From: Synura sp. LO234KE
Lineage: Eukaryota > Sar > Synurophyceae > Synurales > Mallomonadaceae
NCBI GenBank assembly: GCA_015143735.1
Contig: VKHC01000185.1
Location: forward strand, 1-16,051
Reading direction: 5' to 3'
Length of the DNA: 16,051 nucleotides
The notes under the pieces are model-generated. The model searched no databases. It was not told the origin of the DNA and saw only the letters and a program-made list of their open reading frames with translations. Within the stretch, counting starts at the first letter, position 1. Every line of letters begins with the position of its first letter. The translations under genes were made by a program, and so were the position numbers. This document shows positions 8,020 through 16,051 of the stretch, one piece after another.

Positions 8020-9175
8020 TAGTAGCTAACTGATACAGTACGAGTCGATGGGCTGCAGATAGAGTCGCCGCGTAGGGGGAGCGACGAGGGTCCCGGCGGG
8101 AGAGGGCAGGGCCTCGCCGCCGTCGTTTCGGGCGCAGTACGGGGTCCACTAGGGCGGACTGGGAACGCAGGCGTCTTGGACAGCGGGCGGACGAGCACCC
8201 CGGAGGAGCCCGAGCGTCCTCTAGTCGCAAGTCGATCCGCTCTGGCGTTCCCGAGTGTATCCGGGGTGGAGGCTCTTGTATGTGCTTTGATCCAAGATAT
8301 AGACAGGGTATGATACAGGCGTACGTCGTGGAGAAGTTGACGAACGCGTTGAATGAGCGGTTTGTTGCAGCGGGCCTTAATCGAGTTGTCCCCAAAGAGT
8401 CAAACGCAGTACACACTCTCGGTGAGAAGATTGACTCGTGGCGGAGTACCGGGAGCATGTTTCTTGGAGTCTCCAGAAGCCACTTTAAGGCGTGGTAAAT
8501 CGCGCTTATTTCTCGGGTGTTGTTGGTGGAACGGGAAGCTACTATCCAGTGGAACTCCACGGGGTTCTATTAAAATAATTAAGATGAAAGATTTTCGGGA
8601 ACTCCGCGGGGTCGGTAAGGACAGGTCCCCACAGCGAGATCTCAGAGTCGTCGGAGCGGCGGGCATACATCCCCCACCCTGCCGTTTCTGAGGAGAGAGC
8701 AACCGATCCATCGGTATAGAGAACAACATCAGGGAAGGGTAGCGGGTTGGCCCAACGTAATCACTTGAGCCACATACTCTTCCGCCATTTTCCTGGTTTT
8801 AAACCGCTTAAAATCGCTTGATATCCCGAATGTGTGCGGTTTGACCTCCTTCCAGGAGGTTTGTACTTGCGCTGGAGAAGTCGGAGAGCTGCTGGGTCGA
8901 CTTAGGCATTGTTGGAGACCGCTTCTACATACTTGGCCTGCTTCCGAGCTTCCCAGAGTGTATCAGTGCGTTTCACCAGGGATCTGGAGACGTCTAAGAG
9001 CACACTGCAGTAATGGCTTCTGACGAGTCTGAGGGAAGGAGGACGCTTGAGAGTGCCTCTAGTTGTGCTGTGTTCCAGTTCCCGAGACAAATGCGATTGC
9101 CTTCCCGGGAGAAAACCAGTTGGGTGATCATGGGTAATAGGCGTCGCTCGAGATCGGTAGAGCGGAAAATCTTGT
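8020..9175 (-). mobile_element. Decayed LINE ORF2 3' half with RNase H domain
   Basis: On the minus strand several frames line up, in the right order, with the region after the reverse transcriptase of RNase H-bearing non-LTR elements. From the 5' side: RLLPMITQLVFSREGN and GNWNTAQL (9083-9063), then LWEARKQAKYVE (about 8962-8927), LSGLKPGKWRKSMW (near 8780) and LRWANPLPFPDVV. RNase H follows: YTDGS at 8718-8704 (first catalytic Asp), TAGWGMY, STNNT at 8530-8516 with a following glutamate, an LFGDNS stretch near 8400, WIKAHT at 8294-8277, and GNARADRLATRG from 8252 (last Asp). These motifs lie in three frames with in-frame stops, so the copy is dead. The 5' end breaks off near 9175, before any reverse transcriptase, which fits 5' truncation during target-primed insertion. 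Its exact 3' end is not visible; the frame after RNase H stops near 8020. Confidence 0.8.
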
Positions 9176-10377
9176 AGTTATTTATTAGTCAGTGTGTACA
9201 TGAAAGAAAGCACAGGGTATAACATCACATTACTAAACAAGAGAATTGGAGGCTGTTCTCGCAAAGGCAATTTTCTTCTAAGTTTCCTGTTTCCTCACAA
9301 TTAGATCTTTGGGCCTTGAAATTTGTAGCTGAGGTCCAAAGTGGATGTTGCTCCCTAAAATTCTGAAGATGGGGAGCAATGTCCGAAGTGGACTTGAGCT
9401 CATTAGCGGGATCAGAGGTAAGAAGTTTTCGATTCTGGCCCGACAAAGACTGCAAGTCCAGACATCCTTGCAGATATGATTGAAAACCAGCGTTATTTCT
9501 ATGTACCCGAGCTTCAACCAAGAGCATCGAACGACTGGGGCCATGCATCTTTCGAGCAGCGGGAAGTGAAGTTTCTGCAATGACCCTGAAGCTATCGCTG
9601 GCACAAGACATCGCCTTCGTCAATATTGTCACGGATAATCTGATTTGTGGGGTCAGGCTCCCAAAACTTAAAATCGTGCTCATATTGCTTTCGATCAAAA
9701 TTTAGGTTTTGTGTGATAAATTGGTTCTCAGCAAAATTTGAAAATTTTATCCCTTTCTGGATTGACCTAGCTCACATCAGTTAACCAAGCACTAGAAAAA
9801 ACTGAATCTCCACCTGCAGGAGGGTTAGCCGAATGTTGTAACACTGGGTTTTCTAGTGGTTTCGAGTTTCACTTACCAAATTTTTGGATGTGACGATTTC
9901 CGCATCTTTGGCAACCGGGATTTTAAGGACTGAAATATAACTTAATTAGTACCTTATATGCAAATGCAGAGTCGAAACCTAGAACTGGAGAAGAAAAAAA
10001 TGTAAAATGAAGCTGATGTGAAAACCTCCACACTTTTATAAAACTACGACAAAAAAATATAAGGAGGGAGGTCGTCTAAGAAGTATTTAAAGGACAAAAA
10101 CCATTTAAACACCACTGCTTCACGTACCAAATAGCGAGCTCTATGACCGAGTGGCAGTGGCTGATGGTAAAAAGCTCCAGATTTTTTCATCATGTGGAGC
10201 ACGTACCCAAAAGCCGTACTATTGCTAAGAATCAAAGAGTTAATTGTGAGATCATGTTAAATGTTGGTGATAAGATATCAATAAGACATCATGGAGAACT
10301 ACCCTCAATGAACCATGGGAAATTCCCGTTACCGAGTAAAGTGAATTGAGCGACAGGTTTGGAAGGCGACTACCGTA
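9176..10377. other. Intergenic DNA with one unassigned open frame
   Basis: A minus-strand frame of 157 codons (9698-9225, start MIESNMSTILSFGSL) is the longest here. Its composition is rich in Ser, Leu and Asn, with no family motif I recognise. A second frame of 108 codons overlaps it, so it may be chance. From 9700 to 10377 the DNA is AT-rich with no supported feature. Confidence 0.3.
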
Positions 10378-11330
10378 ATGTCTACCTTAACATTAGTGGG
10401 CTCGATGGTTTAAACATGCTGAACTTCTCACCTTCATAACCTTCACCAGCATTTACTGCCTCGTACTCATCGATGCACGGATGACTGCCCTACAAGAAAA
10501 ATATTACCTTCGAGAAACGCGGGCTGAACTTGGTCCTGGAGCAGTCTGCTTAGTCTCAAGCCGTCAGAGATCAACCCAAACCTCACCACGAGTGAATCCA
10601 TTGAGGTTAAGGGCAACACGATCATCCTAAATGATCGATGGGGGCCGCGTCAAGCGTGGCCTCTATCACCGTCTCTCCGCCTATTTGAATATACCAACTT
10701 TCTGGAATCTCCACTCCATTGTATATACCCATTTACTATTCAAAATTGGCTTCAATGTAATCTTGCCGTTCCTGGCAATCACTCGATCCGTCAGCTTTTC
10801 GAATATAAAAGGGAATGCATTTGACTATGGTGCAATATGTCCGACCATCGACCTGTTCTTGCGTCTTTCTCCGGTCTCCCTGCCCCTATCTCGTCTCGTC
10901 TCGACCCGGATTACTCGGGCGTATGGCAAGGCTCAGACACTTCAACTCCGTAGACTCCGCCCCTCTGCCCCTCAACTAAAACAATTCACAGAAGCGTTCG
11001 CAGTTTCTTGTGTGAAAATCGACGGTGCTGCCCCCTCTCTTGTCATCGCAGAGGCGCAACTTACTCATCTTACGGAAATTTTCAAAGATCGCCGGAGACG
11101 GAAATGTCGTAACCGCTACAAAGAGCACTGGAGATCCACTTTTGCTGCACTTAAAGCTCAAACTGACGCAATTGTACAGATTCAAAGTCGACGCGGAGTA
11201 CTTCCCCTCCCTCGCCATGCGCGCGCTTGCAAAACTTTTCGTCAGATGTGCAACGGGGTATCTCACGAGCGATCGGTCCTTGGGAACGGGTGGTTGCCTC
11301 TCTTGATTTTCACCAACAAGAGCTAAACGA
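10378..11330 (+). mobile_element. Decayed LINE ORF2 5' part: endonuclease domain and linker
   Basis: Plus-strand frames resemble an apurinic-type (EEP family) endonuclease of a non-LTR retrotransposon. YLNISGLDG at about 10383-10409 matches the usual TLNxxGL start. After a frameshift comes HAELLTFITFTSIYCLVL and LIDARMTALQEKYYL, then TRAELGPGAVCLVSS. Further on is LNDRWGPRQ and finally SDHRPV at 10840-10857, the classic C-terminal Asp-His motif of this fold, followed by LASFSGLPAP. After the domain, frames such as HWRSTFAALKAQ and GPWERVVASLDFHQQELNELL (shifted) look like the endonuclease-to-RT linker. Stops and frame changes show it is inactive. The frame 10631-11326 (231 codons) is a mixture and not a gene by itself. 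No RT is visible directly downstream. Confidence 0.6.
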
Positions 11331-12090
11331 ATTGTTAAACTTATCGCATTGTCCACGAGATATCTCAAGCGGTGCCAATTGTTTCATGTTGGGATAGTCT
11401 CCCCTAAAATTGAATTTTGATGATGCACCCTTATTTCCCCACTACAGTTATTTCAGGAGCCATGTCACTGTTGGCTCCGACGGAGATGTGAGTATTCTAA
11501 GTTTCATCCACTGATCTCAGATCCCACTTCAGAAGTCTTGTTATCCTCCCGCGCAGTTTTCCCATTTCATTACTTCGATGCGACCAGATTGGCATCTCTG
11601 GAATTAGTGTGTTCGTTCAAATCCTTGTGCAATTTTGGAGCTCTCAGCGCCGCATGGATGCGGTCGTATTGAAAACATATCTTATATAATAATAAAGATG
11701 CGCTGACTCGTTTACTTCTTCACCTTCTGGAAGAATAAATCGATCACTGCCCTCGTCAACACGGACTAATTGATCACGAATATACCGCTGCCTTTGGGTG
11801 TCGATATTGAACGCATGGCGCAAATATTTTCCTTACTGTGCCTAGCAGAGGCTAATCCTGTTGTCCTTTCTTTTCAAAATGAATGGCACTTCTGATGGAC
11901 CGCAATATGGCCAAAGTCCTCCAACGGGAGTACTCTCGTCAATTACCTACTCACACCCCGCTTGCCATGGCAATTACGGGGTTCAATTTGGGCCATTCCC
12001 TCAGCAACGTCTTGTCGGCAATCAATATTTACTGATCAAGCTTAGGCTTCTTTCTTTTTCGAGTATATTGAGGCGGTTCTTGTGAGTCAC
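11331..12090. other. Interval between two LINE-like relics
   Basis: No gene is supported. It contains an A/T-rich word (atataataataaag, about 11684-11697) that could be a decayed LINE tail, but no target-site duplication could be assigned. A 74-codon frame at 11861-12085 has no family features. The stretch 11890-12010 may belong to the endonuclease-like relic that follows. Confidence 0.3.
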
Positions 12091-12602
12091 TTCACCGTCT
12101 ATTCCGATTTTCCGGAGCTCCTCTCTGCTTCAGCACAAAGGAGGCTGGGAATCTCGGGCGTCGTCCTCATCTCTCCTGCCGCCAAGCCGCTAGCAATAAT
12201 GTTATTCTTGGGGAGGAAAAGTTACGAATTCTCACTTGCTTCGGCGACAAAGGGCACCGATCGGTTCCTGCTGTTCATCTGCTTGGCCTCGCTCCTTGAC
12301 TTCCGTACTACGTAGCTCGCAACAGGGAAATTATGCCATTAATCAAGCCCCTCTTCCCCATCGCCTCCCCCTCGGTCTTGCCCGTCATGACGCTCCGCTC
12401 GCACGCCCGCTGGTATAGAGGTAGAAGAGTTCGTCCTTCGTCATCGGCGGGTGATCCACGTGGTGGTACAATCAAAACGTGGAGTGTTCGGTTAGCCGAC
12501 GTCTGGTCGCGCTACTCGGAGATTACTCGCCCAAACTCGTTGCGCTCAGTTCTCGCTCCGGAAGGTAGATCCAACTTCAAGCCTTCATTCTACTCGTCCC
12601 AT
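12091..12602 (+). mobile_element. Possible second LINE endonuclease relic
   Basis: The frame 12082-12315 contains AQRRLGISGVVLISPAAKPLA. This resembles the strand in LINE endonucleases where a GVxLLxSP pattern follows the first catalytic motifs. About 370 bases on, a shifted frame gives VRLADVWSRYSEITRPNSL and APEGRSN, resembling the L-x-D-x-W helix and the RID-containing segment near the domain end. The order and spacing fit an endonuclease, but no catalytic GDFN or SDH motif is intact. It is therefore only a probable relic, of a different element or copy than the one at 10378. Confidence 0.3.
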
Positions 12603-12715
12603 GACTGATATTTTAGAGAATTGTGTCTGCTCCAGACGATCCAAAGGACGTGGATCATGAACAACGCATGGTCAATAACGCCTACGAAGTCAACTCTATT
12701 ACTTCCAAGTGAGAT

Positions 12716-12784
12716 CGATGTAATAAATCCAGGCATTATTATCCAACGGAAGCCGATGTAATAAACAGTCCAGTCATTATTATC
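12716..12784. repeat. Two-copy imperfect tandem repeat, 38-bp period
   Basis: Unit 1 at 12716-12744 and unit 2 at 12754-12784 share cgatgtaataaa, then tccagg/tccagt, then cattattatc. Unit 2 has two or three extra bases in the middle. The sequence between units is not obviously repeated. It is too short and AT-biased to assign to a known element. Confidence 0.55.
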
Positions 12785-12822
12785 TATCTGTGTCCGTGTG
12801 TTACCGCTGCGACTGACTGTCA

Positions 12823-13065
12823 ATGTTACAGTCGGGCTTTGTGCCTAAGCGAGATATTGTCAGCACGTATCACTACTCCCTCCGGCCACTCCTGCTAATA
12901 TTCAGGCCCCTCGACCAGAGCAACTCCGTTCATGCTCAGGCATATCTTTCTCGCATCATTAGGATTCAGGAGCGCGGCCTAGCCTATGGCTCCCCTCGGT
13001 CTCGTCCACTTGACATGTGTGGGCACGGGCAAAGGCTGGGTACGAACGCTAACTTTTTGAAGTAG
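12823..13065 (+). pseudogene. Possible reverse transcriptase fragment
   Basis: An 80-codon frame begins MLQSGFVPKRDIVSTYHYSL. The Q-x-GF-x-P-x-R-x-I pattern is the first conserved block of many non-LTR reverse transcriptases. Nothing downstream matches the catalytic blocks (the A-block Asp or a Y/F-x-DD box), so if real it is a small remnant. It lies in the same orientation as the two endonuclease relics upstream, consistent with remains of plus-strand LINEs. A chance match is possible. Confidence 0.25.
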
Positions 13066-13079
13066 TGCTGGTCTCTCAA

Positions 13080-14700
13080 GCGACAGTGATGTCGAGCTCC
13101 CTACACGGGCAGTACATTCATCATTTTAACATGGCTTACGCTACAGTCGAGTTTACTTGTCAGTTCTGCTCACGCCCGCTAGGGGTAAGGTTAGATAGTC
13201 AACATGGCTGTTTCCTCCGATGATACTGCAGCTGCTGAATCCCATTTGTCTCCTCTCCTGAATCTCACTTTCTCTTCTCTGGCCGCCTAGGGAGGGGTTT
13301 TGGTTTGTTATTGACGCTGTCCCTGCCAATATGTTGCGGTGGTGCCCGGAACTAGCGCAACGTTTCTCGATGCACTAGATCTTGTATCCGTGTGATTCCG
13401 ACTCCACCGGAGTATATGTCCATATCCCACTGATGGCGACACTTCCGCCGGGGGAAAATATTCCCGGCGACAGGCGCAAGGAGTCAGCGATAGATGATCT
13501 GTCCAGGGAAGACGACTCATAACGTATTTACGTGATGTGAACCCCCCCGCCCATGCTAGGTGCTTTCTTACCCTGCTGCCTGTCCAACCGGGCAACTCCC
13601 TCTGGGCTCCATATTAGAGTGCATCAGGTAAATCCAAGTCAGATCCTGTCCCCTGTCAGGCAGGCGAATGGGATGCTAAGGGCAATTCTCTCTGCAGATT
13701 TGTCCGCCCAATGAGTGAGCCAGAGTGGGCCTTACCTTACCAGTACCTCTCATAGGCAGCCGCGGGGGGTCTGAGACAGGCACGACGAGAAGACCCATCA
13801 CTCTTTTCCCTCATAGAACGACATGGGATGAAATCGTCGTCCGAGTCAGACCTTCATCTTCTGTTACAGCGCTCCGGGCGCAAAGAACCCGCTGGTACAG
13901 CGGCCATCCGGGCGAGGGGATAGTATTTAACGTCAAAAATCCCTCTAGGTATTGGCCATCTTGGCAGAGGGGTTGGAATATCTTATTGATTCTCTCCCTT
14001 TTGCACCAGGTATCTGGGCTGGGCATTTGGACCAACCTGGAGTGGAACTGGTACAGACAGCAGCGGACAAAGTACCGCCATCCCAAGTTCCCGGACCCAG
14101 AAGACATTGTATTCTTTGTGTACTGGATTCCTTTCTTCCCGAATCATCTTTTCCTTTGAAGGTGCCCATCCTGTCAGCCCCGGAATGTTCGATCCGGAGC
14201 ATTTCCGCTCTCCAGTACTGGGACACTCGTTTACATGTTGAAGTACTTCAATTGAATTTACCTGGGTCTGAGCTTTTTCCGCCCGCAGCCATTCTACTTC
14301 CTCCAAAAGGATCATTTTGTTGCCAACTCTCTTTCGTTCTCCTTAAATTTGTTCTTGCTTTTTTTGCACGATACTTTCTCTACCCAACACACCTTCTCGA
14401 AATTCTGCACTCCTCAGCATCTTTTTCAAAAATGAGTTGTTGTTCCCGGCGGGTGGGTCGTCCAGGTGTTGGACCGAAGCGATTCCGCTCTCGGGCTCCT
14501 GAATTTTTATTGGACGACGATCACCTATCCTCCTCCTCCCGCTTGTTCATACCCCTAGCGGGATTTTCCAAACTGGCTCAGATTAGTTGCAGGGAGTCGA
14601 CCCTGTTAAAACCCAGCGGCCTGCATTCTTGTCCTTATTGGTGCCTCCCAGGTCCCCCTTTCTTTAAGATTTCTGACCCACATGATCGTTCAAAGTGGTG
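13080..14700 (+). other. Broken, coding-like tract of unknown origin
   Basis: This stretch is GC-richer than its flanks and shows several plus-strand frames that read like fragments of one protein interrupted by shifts. There is a short frame from ATG at 13204 (MAVSSDDTAAAESHLSPLL), then segments near 13300-13500, and a 249-codon frame at 13952-14701 containing GLEYLIDSLPFAPGIWAGHL and VELVQTAADKVPPSQVPG. No conserved family can be named. It may be ORF1/gag of a retroelement, since it is embedded among relics, or simply GC-rich non-coding DNA. No zinc knuckle is visible. Confidence 0.25.
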
Positions 14701-16051
14701 AGAATTTTTCATGTGCGTAGCGTTTTCCGCCGGGATGCCCAAATTGTCCCCACTAAGATTCAATTTTTGAGAAATATCAGCTTAAGTGAAGTCAGTGGTA
14801 AAAAGGAATGGCGTAGAGAAGGTCAGATAATCGATGAGAGTAGTCCACATCAAATTATCAGGTTTTATGAATACATTTTGAGCTTTATGTTGAAACTTGA
14901 CTGTGTCCCCAACTAAGTAAAGTGGATTCGCATGTCACTCCAGGCTAAGGAGTCACCACAGAGTGATATGATATTTTAGTGAAAACGAATGAAAACACCA
15001 AGCGCCATATTGATGTCAGGAAGTAATGGGCTACAAGTCTTCTCCAAAATAATCTACATACAATATGTATATTATGAAAAATGCCGTGCCCGCAGTTGTT
15101 ATAAAGAGCCGAAGTGGGATATCGATTTTCATCCAAATGAATCGGAGATCTACCATATGAGGCGGTCCTTACGTTTGTACCTATTTGCACGGCAGAGTGC
15201 CAGGCTCATTGATCCCTGCAGTGGTTGGCTATATCATTGGACCGAAAATAAATTTGGGTATCAATCCAAGAAGTGGGAACAACGTAAACAATTTTTCCAT
15301 CTCGATTATTGTGCGCCAAAGCACTCGACTAAAAATATCTACGAGATCGCATTTTATCTACGAGTCGTATGATGCATGCCAGCTCCTATCTCATAGACTT
15401 GACGGTAAAATATAATTTTCTAATCTGCAAACATATTGAAAATATTCATGGCACTATTTTCTGAGGCAGCAACTTTAAACTGGCTCGCCTAAAATAGTTG
15501 ACCTAATGGTATTTGGAAATAGAAAGCATGCGCAAAAATCTTCATCTCATCCAGATAGAGATGGTAATTAAAATACCATATCCAAGCCACTACCACTCAT
15601 GCAAGTTCTCTATTCCACAACATAAAGTACAATATGTGTACGTGAACTTCAGGGTCTGGTTGTACAGTTCTTGATTTTCCATTCTTATGAAAACGATTTC
15701 AGTCCAGAGTGGTATTGCCTGCGATTTCGATGGTGGCATATTCAACTGCGATTTAGATGCCCTTAATGGACTTTTGTAGATTATGGTGACTTCAAAACAT
15801 TATGGTACATTCACACAAAACTCGTTCAAATATTAGAGGAACATGGTGTGGTGACTAAGTCGAAGCTTCATATACACGATTACGGACTGACCCTTTGACA
15901 AACATAGCGCGGATTTTGCCATGTTAAAGTATTTCAACTCGAATTTCAGTTTCTACCCAATTTCAGCTGAAGAGATTCAAAATAGAAGCGCAACACAAAA
16001 GATGTCTCAATAAAGCGAGCTTAAAAAATTATAGTGTAGAATTACATCGTA
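14701..16051. other. AT-rich region without a recognisable gene
   Basis: The longest frames are 127 codons at 14989-15372 and 76 codons at 15185-15415, which overlap each other in different frames, and neither shows a family motif. A 73-codon frame ending at 14916 has a charged composition but no hallmark. From 15420 to the end no frame is long. I see no tRNA, rRNA, tandem array or terminal inverted repeat here. Confidence 0.4.

Noticed and set aside
7919-8560. 213-codon minus-strand open frame as an intact gene
   Set aside because: Its first part is the STNNT segment of a LINE RNase H domain. It then runs out of frame, while the true continuation (WIKAHT, GNARAD) lies in another frame.
10631-11326. 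231-codon plus-strand open frame as an intact gene
   Set aside because: The recognisable endonuclease motif SDHRPV lies in a different frame within the same interval, so the long frame is a by-product of a decayed element.
11600-11640. tRNA-like B box (gttcaaatcc)
   Set aside because: There is no cloverleaf around it.
15185-15415. Possible homing endonuclease fragment (FSISIIVRQ segment)
   Set aside because: The word looks like part of a LAGLIDADG domain, but there is no LAGLIDADG motif or host intron and the frame is short.
1-16051. CRISPR array, bacterial operon features or organellar genes
   Set aside because: No regularly spaced repeats, no Shine-Dalgarno-led gene series and no organellar protein or rRNA sequence. 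Spliceosomal introns make the window nuclear eukaryotic.

Overview
The window is eukaryotic nuclear DNA. It holds two intron-rich protein genes placed head to head, followed by a long gene-poor stretch littered with decayed non-LTR (LINE-type) retrotransposon pieces. All gene models below were built by hand from reading frames, GT-AG splice sites and remembered protein family features; no database search was run.

Minus strand, 1266-3653: a seven-exon CDK5RAP3 (C53/LZAP) orthologue, the UFMylation and ER-phagy adaptor. Plus strand, 3891-7144: an eight-exon orthologue of PPP4R1, the HEAT-repeat regulatory subunit of protein phosphatase 4. Their start codons lie only 237 bp apart, so the spacer is very probably a bidirectional promoter. 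Introns are short (about 49-124 nt, with one of 362 nt). In both genes the 5' exons next to the shared promoter are AT-rich and the 3' exons are GC-rich.

Left of the pair, 1-1265 contains no certain gene. There is a possible 5' fragment of a minus-strand gene at the very edge, a 16-bp repeat containing the same start codon, and an AT-rich stretch with a recurring CTAAAGT/ACTTTAG motif. Right of the pair, 7145-16051 contains no intact gene that I can recognise. It contains a minus-strand relic of a LINE ORF2 3' half with an RNase H domain (about 8020-9175), a plus-strand relic of a LINE endonuclease domain (about 10378-11330), a weaker second endonuclease-like relic (about 12090-12602), a short tandem repeat (12716-12784), a possible reverse transcriptase fragment (about 12823-13065), a coding-like but broken tract (13080-14700), and AT-rich DNA without recognisable content to the end.

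Organism: short spliceosomal introns, CDK5RAP3 (hence a UFM1 system), PPP4R1, and LINEs carrying RNase H point to a protist, alga or other eukaryote outside the best-known models. I cannot assign a lineage. The most interesting biology is the divergent pairing of a UFM1/ER-phagy adaptor with a PP4 regulatory subunit, together with unusual domain layouts in both proteins and one apparent frame break in CDK5RAP3.
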